Of a stretch of DNA of 64,000 nucleotides, positions 1 through 10,355 are shown one piece after another. Numbering within the stretch: position 1 is the stretch's first letter; every line of letters begins with the position of its first letter. The stretch lies in the NCBI GenBank assembly GCA_963932145.1, contig OZ010580.1, forward strand, positions 2,858,634-2,922,633. The letters are read 5' to 3'. The DNA is from Acanthosepion lycidas (lineage: Eukaryota; Mollusca; Cephalopoda; Sepiida; Sepiidae). The notes under the pieces were generated by a model that worked only from the letters and a program-made list of their open reading frames with translations, had not been told where the DNA came from and ran no database searches. A program made the position numbers and the translations under genes.

Positions 1-1020
1 AAACATAAGTTACACCTTTCTCTATGACTATTAGGAGCACATGCGGAACGTATAATCTTCCAAACTATCTGTGGGTTCAAACATTTTTCCGGTCTCGTGT
101 CTCGTCTGACCGAAATTCTGTATTATTTTTTCGGCCGTTTTTAAATTTCTATTTCTGACACGAACATTAGACCTTTTATCAGGTTTTATTAAAGACGACA
201 AAGAAGCTTTGTTTGAATAATATTTTGTAAGCTTACCGTTTTTTGTACAAGTTAATGAATAAAATATATGAAAATATGTACAAGAGTTGATCCGAATATA
301 ATGTTTCCTATTTCTTTCTTCGAAAACTGTGTAAGTTCTTCAAATCTGCAGTCTCTTTCCCACATATGCAATGTTGCAAGTCTATCGCTGCACATGGCAA
401 ATAATTCGATGGACTGCATTTTCACCAATTCCAACATTTACAGTAAGAAGACAACATGCCATTTCGATGGAGTCGAATCACTCTCAATTCTATTATATTC
501 CAAATGTAATGGGAAATTTCTTCTAAAATCTACTATGTAGAACAGAATTCTATATGTATGCTTCCCTACATTCTACAATCTTAACGTCTTCAAATCAAGG
601 GCCAATCGCTATCTATTCTCCTTATTCTTTCTTCCTACCACCTCCGCTTTCATTGATATAACTCGCCTCATTCATTATAACCATTTTAACAGTTACCCTC
701 TGCCTTGAGTGGCTCTCGAGATTTGTATTGGGTGAACTTTAGTATAAAAATTACTACAGATATATAGCCACCAACATTGTCTGTGCATTTTTGCCATCAA
801 TGAACAAGATTTAATTAGGATATATGGCTTTTCATGAAGATCAATGTCGATACTGTTCAAATGCATTACGTATCAATTGACCGTGATCACGACCACTGCT
901 ACCCATAAATATTTAGCAATCACACTGCAATAGATAGGTAGATATGAAACGACTGATAGTGATAAATATGAAAAGACTGGTATTTGCATATATATGTGTG
1001 AGTGTCTTATATATATATGT
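1..1020. other. AT-rich intronic stretch, nothing recognised
   Basis: No domain, exon or repeat family is recognised. Short open frames on both strands (for example 268-540) lack any protein-like pattern and overlap each other. Confidence 0.5.
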
Positions 1021-1045
1021 ATATAGATAGATAGATAGATAGATA
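1021..1045. repeat. (GATA)n microsatellite
   Basis: Short GATA tract that served as target for the adjacent hairpin MITE. GATA units also follow the MITE on its right side. Confidence 0.9.
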
Positions 1046-1125
1046 TTAGGTTGGTGCAAAAATAATGTCGTTTTATCACGTATGTTACAATGTGAGAAAA
1101 CGACATTATTTTTGCACCAACCTAA
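1046..1125. mobile_element. 80-bp mariner-derived hairpin MITE (copy 1)
   Basis: A near-perfect palindrome opens with TTAGGTTGGTGCAAAAATAA and closes with its complement. TA duplications flank it at 1044-1045 and 1126-1127. The terminus and the 80-bp size are those of the MADE1/Hsmar1-type mariner MITE known from mammals, but the inner sequence differs. It is nearly identical (about 3 differences in 80) to the copy at 60864-60943, so it is young. Confidence 0.9.
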
Positions 1126-1616
1126 TAGATAGATAGAGAAAGAGACAGAGAGAGAAAGGAGTAATTAGGTAGGGTTTTAAAAAATATAGCTATTCTTGTC
1201 ACTTCCTTTTGCGGTAATCGTCATTATCGCCAGCAAGTGATTGGAGATGCTCCAACCACCACCTGAGATATTTGAGATCAAATCTGATGTGAACCATTTA
1301 AACCTAATCTGTCGCAGTGTGTCCAAAAGATCAAATAACCATTATGGCTAATTAAATCGTTAATAGCGCCAATAATGTTCACGATCTTTGCAGGCGTGAA
1401 CTTCTGTTTTGGCCAGACATTCTTTTATTACTGGACATTGACCAACTATTCGACTCTTCTCTACAACAGCCTCCACACATCCAACAACGGAAAAATTACT
1501 TTTTTCATCAAATCTTTTTCTTCTCATTTCTTCTCATACAAAAGGCACGGAAGGGTTATTAATTGATTTCGGTAACCCACTTCTCTTTCGAAATACTCTG
1601 ATATTTAAGTTCAATT
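1126..1616. other. AT-rich intronic stretch, nothing recognised
   Basis: The stretch starts with degenerate GATA/GAGA units. The open frame at 1375-1566 has no recognisable similarity. Confidence 0.4.
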
Positions 1617-2967
1617 CATCATCATTATCGTCATCATTAGCATCACCATCATAGGGTCAGTGCACAGTTGAGAACGTGACCAGCTCCCTTCATATGTGTC
1701 TGTTTCCTGCGAATGTCTGAGATTCTCTAAATGGTCTTGCAGTTCATTCAGTGACGTTGTCTGACCAGTTTTTCCCTGTCTGCCTCTTCTTCTTCTCTTG
1801 CCTCACGTGGTGCCTTGCAGTATGGCAGCAGAAAGTGTTTTGGCTCTTATGACATTTCAATACAATATCACTTTTCTTTTCTCGACGGACCTTGTCTGAT
1901 ATTGTCTCGCACTGTGTCATTTGTGATGCGGTCTACATAAGAGATGTCTAGGATGATTTTGAACGCATCTCATTTTTACACTATTTATATTATTCGTACT
2001 ATTGTCCTCTTCTTTGTCGCCATATTTATTACAACGTTTCGGCCGTTGTATGCTCCGGCCTTCTTCAGGTGTTTGGAATGTCGGACTGAACTCTTTATTT
2101 CGCTCACTGGGGTAGAATGTTCTAGTTCCACGTGTATGTTTAATGGATGTCAGTTATCAGTTATCTCCTGCTAATTCCCCTCTGAAAGTTCTCCAATGCC
2201 TTAACCGAGTATTGAACACACACTCTTTGGGTCCTGTCACTCGATGTAACCAACGCCTTTATCCACTGGGCCATGTGTCCTTGAGTTCCTGAAGAAAGCC
2301 AAAGCGTACAACGACCGAAATATTGTAATAAATATGGCGACAAAGATGAGGACAATAGTCCGAATAATGTAAATAGTGTACATAATACCTCATCTCAGAA
2401 ATATAGACAGATACTGAAAGGCCGCAACGTTGTAATAAATATGGCGACAAAGATGAGGACAATAGTCCGAATAATGTAAATAGTGTACATGATACCTCAT
2501 CTCAGAAATATAGACAGATATTGAAAGGCCGAAACGTTGTAATAAATATGGCGACAAAGATGAGGACAATAGTCCGAATAATGTAAATAGTGTACATAAT
2601 ACCTCATCTCAGAAATATAGACAGATACTGAAAGGCCGAAACGTTGTAATAAATATGGCGACAAATAGTCCGAATAATGTAAATAGTGTACATAATACCT
2701 CATCTCGGAAATATAGACAGATCTCATATTTAATCTAGATTTTTTTTCAGTTTAATTCGGCTGTTAATATCCAAGATTCTGAGGCATACATAAAGATCAA
2801 AGTGCCGTATGGGCTAATGCACATAATTGTCTGATCTTTGATATTAGGTAAACGCAATTGTCTTTCCAGAAATGTTTTAGTTTTACGACAGAATCCATTC
2901 TTTTTGCAACTCTTGAAATTATTTCTATTCTTCGCTGATAATCGATCCAAAAATCTTTTAATATAAA
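1617..2967 (-). mobile_element. RTE-type LINE 3' portion, split by a SINE-A composite
   Basis: Read on the minus strand, 2967-2733 gives YASESWILTAELN. After the insertion, 1966-1650 gives DISYVDRITNDTVRDNIRQ, then a basic stretch and WSDNVTE. This is the C-terminal part of the endonuclease-reverse transcriptase of RTE-like LINEs (usual pattern SECWTLTAEL..GISYTDHVTNEEVR..RW.DNI..WTG). The 3' end runs into a short GATGAT-type tail at 1617-1650, as is usual for RTE elements. It carries several stops and is dead. A SINE-A unit (1979-2720) interrupts it with a 12-bp target duplication. Confidence 0.75.
1979..2720 (-). mobile_element. SINE-A foldback composite 1 (SINE on minus, four-unit tail array on plus)
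   Basis: 1979-2280 is a complete SINE-A on the minus strand: tail, hammerhead-like body, then a tRNA-like head with TGGCCCAGTGGATAAAGGCG. From about 2283 the body/tail restarts on the plus strand at TCCTGAAGAAAGCC and continues as about four tandem units of roughly 107 bp (units near 2318, 2420, 2527 and 2634). The whole block is flanked by ATCTCATTTTTA (1967-1978) and ATCTCATATTTA (2721-2732), a 12-bp target duplication with one mismatch inside the RTE LINE. Confidence 0.85.
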
Positions 2968-2981
2968 AGTAATTAAGTCAT

Positions 2982-3104
2982 TTCTGAGATGAGATGATAT
3001 TGGACTGCCAATCTATATAACCTGAAGAATGCCGACGCGTACAACCACCGAAACGTCGTGAACATAGCAATAAAGAGGAGGACAAAAATTAGAACTATGT
3101 AAAT
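2982..3104 (+). mobile_element. SINE-A mini composite 2
   Basis: A stub of minus-strand tail (TTCTGAGATGAGATGATAT) is followed by plus-strand body and tail (CCTGAAGAATGCCGACGCG ... CCGAAACGTCGTGAAC). It is bounded by AGTAATTAAGTCAT (2968-2981) and AGTAACTAAGTCAT (3105-3118), a 14-bp duplication with one mismatch. No tRNA head is left. Confidence 0.75.
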
Positions 3105-3111
3105 AGTAACT

Positions 3112-3745
3112 AAGTCATCATCATCCTATGACAATGTGTGGCCGTAAAATAGCGACGCAACTCAGCACCTGACCAGCTCCCACTACATGTCTCGGTTGCG
3201 TGCCAGTTCAATCAGTAGTGTTGTAAGTCGATTCCCCACCCCCGCTTGTCTCTCTCTTTGACTGAGAATATACGTCGTTCGATGGCAGTTGAAGATTATT
3301 TGCTCCAATGACATGGCCATAGCATTTCATCTTTCACCCCTTGACGCTGATTAAGAGGTCTTCCAACGTGCCTGTTTCTTGTCCGATGCTGTCTCACATC
3401 GCATTATGTGTGATGCCATCTGCATAGAAGATGCCGGAAATGGTTTTGAATGCATCTCCTTAGAATCTTCACACTAATTCTACTGTTAATGTCCAAGCTT
3501 TACAGATTTACGGAAAGATTGAAAAGATCAATGCAGATATCAGTTTTTATCGATAATAGTTAGAGCTTTGATTTCAGGCAAATATTCTCGTCTTTCCAGA
3601 TGTTTTTTTTTAGTTTGTGATAGTTTTTGAAATTATTTTTCCTTCTGAGGCGCTTTTCACTGATAATCAAGCATATATATTTGAATTGCATCGCTATTTT
3701 ATCTTCCTGACCATAGACTTTTATCTTGGTTGAAAATGTTCTTCT
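3112..3745 (-). mobile_element. RTE-type LINE 3' portion (second copy)
   Basis: Parallel to the copy at 1617-2967. On the minus strand it carries the same region (mitochondria-like AT bias aside), with the segment around 3170-3450 aligning to 1680-1966 and the upstream part with basic KKNNFKNYHKLKKNIW. It ends at 3112-3130 in a GATGAT-type tail. Several stops and shifts are present, so it is a relic. Confidence 0.65.
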
Positions 3746-3769
3746 CATTATTGGTCAGTCAGTCAGCTA

Positions 3770-4030
3770 TGTGCCATGCGTGATACACGCTTAGGCGATC
3801 ATGTATCTTCCGATACATGACTGACGAGGCAGATTTTGTTCCCGCAGTAGGCTACCATTTATTACTGTGGTAGACCAGTTGCCATCAAAGGCTAAAGAAC
3901 CCAGTCTGTCCTGCTATTTAATCTACACATAGCTGGGGGAGAAGAGGAGGATTCATACCTTTCCCAAGGCTATTAGCATGTAAGTGAATGGATTCGACTG
4001 GAATTCGAACTCGGCTTTCCGATTGAGTCT
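3770..4030 (-). repeat. SINE-D, minus strand
   Basis: Shares its body with 34190-34400 and 48770-48935: a segment ATAGCTGGGGGAGAAGAGG, GGATTCATACC, then GTAAGTGAATG and a GAATTCGAACTCGG-like stretch. Copy 34190-34400 ends in a tRNA-like head (GGCACGGTGGAGTGATGGAT on the minus strand), so this is probably another tRNA-headed SINE. Confidence 0.55.
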
Positions 4031-4519
4031 GTTTTGTTTGGTTTTTGGCGTTAATATCCCTGGCATATCCAGAGTGTGTTTCATTCACGTTCTTCATCAG
4101 ATTTACAAGTTCTTTTTATGCCATCGAGATCATTTATGTAGTCTGCAAGCCAAGGTTTATAATGTTGCTAACTCTGCTACTCATTGTGCTCTGATGTTCC
4201 ACGAGGGTCTCACTGGTGGTGCGTCTAAGAAAGATGTTAAAGAGCGTAGGGTATAGAAGATAGCATCATGTGTGCTATTATCTTTCTATGATGCTCTGGA
4301 TAGTTACTGAGTTTTAGCAAATGTTTATCTTGAACCCATACAATCAACATACAGATAAAATTAAACTGATAGGAAAAGGTTTTATCTTTGTATCAGTAAA
4401 TGGCATAAGATTCTGATAAAATAGTTCCAGTTCCGTAAAATACATCTACGCTTTAGTACACGTCATCAGTAATGTTTCTAGTCGAGGGTTATTAGGGGTT
4501 TCGGGTCTTTCAATATCAT
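4031..4519. other. Intronic stretch, nothing recognised
   Basis: The open frame at 3984-4256 starts inside the SINE-D copy and shows no recognisable protein pattern. Confidence 0.35.
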
Positions 4520-4960
4520 ACCCCCTCTCCACGGTGACACAACCGATACTGATTGGGTATCGATTTATGCACCTTCCGTTAGCTACAATTTTTTCATTCA
4601 CACTGTGACTCCCGCTTTCTTACGATTGATAGTCTTTTCTTCCGTCTTTCTTTAATAGTTTGTCTAGGAGATTCGATTGTCTCCTTTCTGTGTCTGCTAT
4701 CAAAATGGTGTCACCTGTATATCTTATGTTGTTAAGATTATGTCCACCAATAATAAACACCGGTAGGATTTCTACTTCTCTTGGGATCATCTCGCTCTTG
4801 GTTGGTCAATTCAATTCTTATTGACCATCGGAGAAAGTCTCATCAAGTTTCTATCGTCTTTTATCTTAAGTGTAAACAAATTATTTTCAAAATACTAAGT
4901 GATAATGATATGACAGTTTATATTATTGTAACAGTATCCGTAATTACATTGGTTCGTAAG
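4520..4960 (-). mobile_element. RTE LINE reverse-transcriptase fragment, left arm of an inverted duplication
   Basis: On the minus strand it reads GHNLNNIRYTGDTILIADTE, the region around the catalytic YADD box of RTE-type reverse transcriptase (here YTGD, a degraded box). The segment 4790-4960 and the RT part are the reverse complement of 5765-6075, about 80 percent alike by eye. The fragment is far too short to be active. Confidence 0.75.
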
Positions 4961-5764
4961 CAGTTCAACTACTGAGGTCACAGTGACTGATGCAACAATC
5001 AATGTAGGAATACATTATAAAAAATTTATAAGGAAAAAAAAAACTATCGAATTACTGAATTGTCGAAATTTCTTTTTAAACAAATGAAAACCGGAGGAAA
5101 AGAACAAATAGAAGATATGTTTGAGTTAACTAAATAAAAAAAACAAAAAATACTTCCTTTAAATTAGATTTTATTTCTTGACGTGCCATGCTTTTATAGC
5201 CATAGAAACCTCTCGTCCATACGAAGAAATGAGCAAGGCAAAAGACGCCATTCCGTAGGGGAAAAAAAAAGATATACAAACGGAAAAATATTTTAAAAAA
5301 AAAAGATTTGATCAAAATGTAATGAAGACGACAGATGTCAAAAAAAGGTGGACAACGTTGCCTCTTACGAAACAGAGAAGGATTTGAATATAGAAAAGAT
5401 ATTTGAGATAATTTTATTTTGTACAAATACAAAACTGAATTTACAATAAGAGGCCAGAAAAAGAATCATGCTAATGTACAAACCAGACAATGTGTGACTT
5501 CATAAAGAGAAACAGGTAGACATGTTTCTATTTATGAGTTTTCAAATTAAATTTCTCGATTATGAATAGGAAAATAAAATATTACATTAAGCATATTAAA
5601 AACACCAGTGTCGCAGTCATTCTATGCAACAGGACTTTTGTCAAAAAAAGGCAAAATTCTTCGTAAATAAGGAGACATATTGGAGTAATAGATAGATTAA
5701 GGATTGTGGAATCTGAGAATCAATTTCGAATTTGTTACATTCACTTACTTGAAAATACATCCGG
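4961..5764. other. AT-rich spacer between inverted LINE arms
   Basis: Rich in A and T homopolymers. No gene or repeat family is recognised. Confidence 0.4.
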
Positions 5765-6150
5765 GTAATCCGCTTACCAACCAATGTAAGTACGGATACT
5801 GTTACAATAATATAAATTGCCTTACTGTTATCACTCAGTGAAAATAATATGTTTACATTTAAGATAGAAGATGATAAAAACTTGAGGGGACTTTCTCCGA
5901 TGGTCAATAAGAAGAATTGACCTACAAAGAGAGAGGTGATCCCAACAGAATTTATTATTAGTAGACATAATCTTAACAACATAAGATATACAGGTGACAC
6001 CATTTTGATAGCAGACGCAGAAAGGAAACCATCAAATCTAGAAAATCGAGTAAAGAAAGAAAGCCGGAAGAAAGGACTAACTATCAATTCTAAGAAAGCA
6101 GAACATCTAGATGTCAGCAAGAGTAAAAACCCAAGATTTGATCTATGAAT
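5765..6150 (+). mobile_element. RTE LINE reverse-transcriptase fragment, right arm of an inverted duplication
   Basis: The plus strand reads SRHNLNNIRYTGDTILIADA, then KKGLTINSKKAEHLDVSKSK. The full-length family has HNLNNIRYADDTVLIAD...KKGLTINCKKTECMVVSK at this place, so this is palm domain motif C and what follows. The YADD aspartate pair is altered to YTGD in both arms, which shows that the duplication copied an already dead sequence. Confidence 0.8.
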
Positions 6151-6159
6151 TAGAGATTT

Positions 6160-7435
6160 CCAAAAGCAAATACACTCAGAGAAGGTATATTATCCCCTAC
6201 CAGGTATGTTTAACAAGAAAAACTAAGTCCTATGGACTTGGGTAGCAATCAATCTAGAAGAACAATAACTTTGAATTCAGAACCTTAGTTATCGATTGGT
6301 TTATGACTAAATCGGCTCTGCTACTAAGTGTGGTAAGCGGAACTCCAGCAGCACAAAAACATGAACACTTAAAGAGAATCTGAACTCCTCAGAGTTATCG
6401 GTCATTCATCTTATGGGTTTAAAAGCTTCACGAACACTCGCAAATGGCCAAGTGTGAGTAATGCAGCTACACCCCTGAATACATGGTTAATCAGGGTGGG
6501 GTACCGCCAACAGGAGTGATTAGTAGGTGGATTAGGATATTAAATAAAATCTGATATGTTAAAACATAACATTATATCTTTCAATTAAAATCTTGTAAGA
6601 TCCTTTCCAAAAGTGTGTTTTTATAAAAAGTTCCCATTTTCATCGTCAGACCTTAGAAAACAATTAGAAGCCAAAGTATTTCTGAATCTTGAATATTTGA
6701 TAAGAGCTCAAAACCTTTTAGAAAGTATAGTCAAGTGGTCATAAATCGAGTAAGTAGAAAGGCTACTCAAATACCTCACATCCTTAATTCCGCAGATCCA
6801 TTAGGCGTTGTGTTCCGTTCTGACTAACAAGTCACTGTGACACTTAAGATATGAAGTTTAACATTTGAATGTTTTCTTTATTCCTATTTGTAGTGATTGT
6901 ATATTTCTGTTCATTCCTTTTGTGTTTTCATCTCATTTTTTTAGGGCACTAATTAAATATTGTACTTCGAGAAGAATCATAGAGATTTAGAATTAACTAT
7001 AATTTTTCAACACTTTTCAGGCGGTTCACTCTCCCAGAATTTTTGTAAAAGTCTCGCACAGTGAAAATTTGAAGTTGAAAGAACGTCTTAATAGAGAGCA
7101 TTCAATCTTTATAGGGAGTGCACGATTGTTGAATATCTGTAATCTTCATTTTCGGATATCTTTTTAAGTCATTATTTCTCTCACGCAATCATACATCCTG
7201 ACATCTGATGAGAGTTTTTCTTTTATATGAGAGAAATTATTATCAGCGATAGCATTAAATCAATCAGATAAACACTCATCTTCTAAAATTGCCCCACCTG
7301 TACCAAAATCGAGATATGACTCTTTCTGTAGGAAAAGCACTGCAATAAGGCAATGGAATTGATTAAATCTAAAATGTTGTTAAAGAATTTTTTACTCATA
7401 CTTCATGTTCCTGAGACTATTAATTCTTCTAAGAC
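6160..7435. other. AT-rich intronic stretch, nothing recognised
   Basis: No exon, domain or repeat assignment is possible by eye. Confidence 0.4.
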
Positions 7436-7439
7436 AATC

Positions 7440-7920
7440 TGGCATCTCCGTCCTGGGTAAGACGATAAACTACATCCGCTTCCTGGGTAAGACAATAAAC
7501 TACGTCCAACAGCAAGGCCTCTGATCAGGAGGTTTTCAGGACATTGCTGGTGTTCCCAGGCCCACCCTGACCCGGGGTGGTAGCACCTGTTAGGGTCCCA
7601 GCTATGGGCAAATAGTTAACACCCAAATTTGTGTAAATATAGGTTTTAATACCAGAAATACTTTGTAATAAAAAAAATTATTACTAGCAATAATTTTTGA
7701 AGGAAAAATTATTATCAGCAATACTTTTAAAAAATATACCAGTGATACAAACAGCTATACATTTATAAGAAGTTGAGTGGTACTCAAAAATATGAGTAAT
7801 TGAAAAATGATTCAAATATATATGTATATATACACACCTTTTTTTTTCCAAACTATTTTGTTGGCATTAAATGACCCACTGAGGTTGATATGCCATAAAA
7901 CAAAACAACCAAACCAAACA
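7440..7920 (-). repeat. Family B repeat, minus strand
   Basis: Reads as the reverse complement of 21545-22310. Its 3' end has two copies of the 30-bp GGTAAGACGATAAACTAC unit (7455-7510). Then come a GC-rich core (GACCCGGGGTGGTAGCACCT, GGGTCCCAGCTATGGGCAAA), AT-rich sub-repeats containing AGCAATA, and an end with GACCCACTGAGGTTGATATG near 7870. No coding capacity. Confidence 0.7.
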
Positions 7921-7929
7921 AACAATCTG

Positions 7930-8160
7930 TCATCTCATGTTCAATCCTTTTCCCCGCCGTCTTAACGTAGCTATTTCTATTATGTTACTCTTGAAACGGC
8001 TAAATATAAACGTAAGTTTTATGCTAATAGTTTCTTCTTCCACCTACTTCCTTCCCAATCAATTGAAATGTAAATTCAATGTCAATCGTTATGCCTTCTT
8101 AAATCTTGTTCTTTTATTGTCCTCTCTCCTTAATAGATCATGTCCATTAGACAAAGGCGT
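7930..8160 (+). mobile_element. Jockey-like LINE, 3' fragment
   Basis: Contains the stretch RKFYANSFF (8011-8040) and the C-terminal FNVNRY-like motif typical of the Jockey/BS-type LINE seen at 47725-48600. Frame is broken. Confidence 0.55.
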
Positions 8161-8230
8161 GAAGAGATGGCCGAGTGGTTAAGCTAACGGGCGGCTAAAA
8201 TATCGAGGATTTCATTTAAGTACTATACTC
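8160..8230 (+). repeat. tRNA-like SINE head fragment
   Basis: GATGGCCGAGTGGTTAAGCT is a clear A box of a Ser/Leu-type tRNA. A matching B box is not intact downstream, so this is a SINE head or tRNA relic rather than a working tRNA gene. Confidence 0.4.
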
Positions 8231-8394
8231 TCTACAGTGTCAAGTACTATTTATTTTTACACATGTCCTTTTCTAAATTCATTCGTAGACTCACTCGGCA
8301 GAACAATAGCGTGACTAGGTAACATTCAGTTAAGGCGCCTTCTAGGACTAACGTTTTCCGCTGACATGAATTGGAAAGAAAATAAATAGAATCA

Positions 8395-8705
8395 ATTGCT
8401 AAATCTGCAGCTAGGAAAGTTGGTTCACTGTGTCGAGCTAGACAATCTTTCTCGCCAGAATCTTACATATTTAAAAGTTTATTTGTCATTGCTTTGAATA
8501 TTGCTGTCGCATCTGGTCTGATTCTCCCGCTAATATATTTAGGGATTCTTGATCAAATCCAAACAAGAATCAGCAACATCACTGGTCCTCTGACCAGATG
8601 TCCCGGCATCAGTCCCTTCTCTACCACCGTAACGTAGCTTCCCTCTGCCTTTTCTATTTCATGGTAATTGTTCAGATGAGCTTTCCTGTATAGTACCTAG
8701 AATTT
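8395..8705 (+). mobile_element. Jockey-like LINE fragment
   Basis: Reads ARKVGSLCRARQSFSPES, then LGILDQIQTRISNITGPL, matching the post-RT region of the family (KVGSLCRARQFFSPES..HIYKS..DRIQKRICNIIGP). Internal change of frame and stops. Confidence 0.7.
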
Positions 8706-8766
8706 AAGCACAGAACTAGATATTTTATTTAATATCTAAATCCTCCCTACATTGAAATGATTACAG

Positions 8767-8826
8767 CCCCCCCCCCCCACACACACACACACGGAAAGAG
8801 AGATAGAAAGAAAGAAAGAGAAAGAG
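8767..8826. repeat. C-tract, (CA)n and (GAAA)n low complexity
   Basis: Run of C, then CA repeats, then a purine tract. Confidence 0.85.
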
Positions 8827-9029
8827 TATTAGCAATTAATTCAATATAGATTATAAAAGAAAACCATTTTTTAGTCTCCTTAAAATATTAATTTGTAAAA
8901 CCTAACTTGATAATTTTTGATCCGTGGTCAGATGAACAGATGTAACAATTCATCAACCAAAATAGTTTACTTACATCACAGTCAAACAATAGAACTACAG
9001 TTGTCACTCGCTTCCAGCCAATTTTAATT

Positions 9030-9700
9030 TTCTCGGCAGGGTTAGGGTTATTGGTCCCGACCTAGCATCTCACCTTCAGTCCCTTTCCCCACCACCCTAA
9101 CATAACTTCCCTGCGCCCTTTCTCTTTCGAGGTAATTGTTCGGATAAACTTTCCTTTAAGATTTCATTATAGTTTCATTTTTAAAAGTTGTTATTTTTAT
9201 TCTCCACCCCCTCAAACAAATTCTAGATATGGGGACAAGTTAGAACTTCAAAGAGACTTTCAGTCATTATTCAGTTTGTAGTAAGAAAGGTAACTAAGAA
9301 TGTGTTGTTTTGGTGAGATATTTAGGCAGTAATTGTGGCGGGCTAAGTTTAAGATAAGTCATATTTAAGACCAGCCTTCCCCTATAACCGTTATGGCTTT
9401 GTGTCACAATTTTTGTATTTTCAAAATAAATATCACTTTCCTCTATGGGAGCTAGACTTTATGAATTTGAGTGCAGTATTAGATTGGCGGCAAGGTCTCA
9501 TCATAAAATGCCTAGATGTAACCACTATTCCTATTCTAACAGATTTTTCTTTCGCATTTCTCGCTTATGGAACTCTCTTCCGACTTCTTGCTTCCCAGTC
9601 GAATTTGATCTTTGAATATAAATTCAATGTTAATCGTCATCTCTCGTTGTCATTTTTATTGCCCACCTCCATTGTAGTTGTTTTTTTCACATAGAAAAAT
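9030..9700 (+). mobile_element. Jockey-like LINE, C-terminal fragment
   Basis: First GPDLASHLQSLSP, then near 9440 a stretch RLAARSHHKMPRCN and near 9570 SRLWNSLPTSCFP, then a C-terminal NVNRHLSLS motif. These are the last blocks of the Jockey-like ORF2. Several frame changes separate them. Confidence 0.7.
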
Positions 9701-10340
9701 AAACAGTAACCCCCCCCTTGCGTCTTAGTGGATTTATTGCCTTGCATGGGGTAAAATATGTTTTTAAAAAGTAATAAGCACGACAATATATGTGGTTCAA
9801 ACTTGTGCTTAGAAACTACGCTGTTCAATGTCTCTTCTTCTCGCTAATTGCTGATTCGACAATTCAAGGGCCAATTAAAAGGCACTGCCACACTCTCCTT
9901 TGTTCATTTCTTTTGTGTGACTTGTGACCATCAACTGATCCTGTATTTTAGAAATACGATATATTTCAAAACACTTTGTGTGGCTACTTTTTTATTATAC
10001 TCTTCTATTTTACAAACACAATGTTACAATATGGCCAACTGGGAGTTTTGCCTTGTTGATATAATGGTGTCAAAAGTCTAATTTATGTCCTCCTCTTTAT
10101 GTAAGTTATATGAATCATTTTACAATCAGAAATTGCATTCATTGATTTCTATTGATAACTGCGAGTTAAAAGTGGAAGTTTTTTTTTCCATTCAGAAGTT
10201 TACAATTCTCTCACTTCGTATCATTTGTCCTAACGTCAAATAACTGTGTTTAACTAATGCGCCAAGGATATGCGAGCCTCATAAGCTAGAGCAGAGAGAA
10301 TTCGGTTCTAACTGAATCCGTTGCTCCAGACTAATGCAAG
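9701..10340. other. Intronic stretch, nothing recognised
   Basis: AT-rich. Open frames at 9848-10081 and on the opposite strand have no family resemblance. Confidence 0.35.
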
Positions 10341-10355
10341 CTTAGCTTATACAAT

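Noticed and set aside
5641-6120. 159-codon open frame on the minus strand
   Set aside because: It is antisense to the RTE reverse-transcriptase fragment at 5765-6150, which has recognisable residues on the plus strand.
8160-8230. Possible tRNA-Ser or tRNA-Leu gene
   Set aside because: The A box is good but no B box or acceptor pairing follows; more likely a SINE head.
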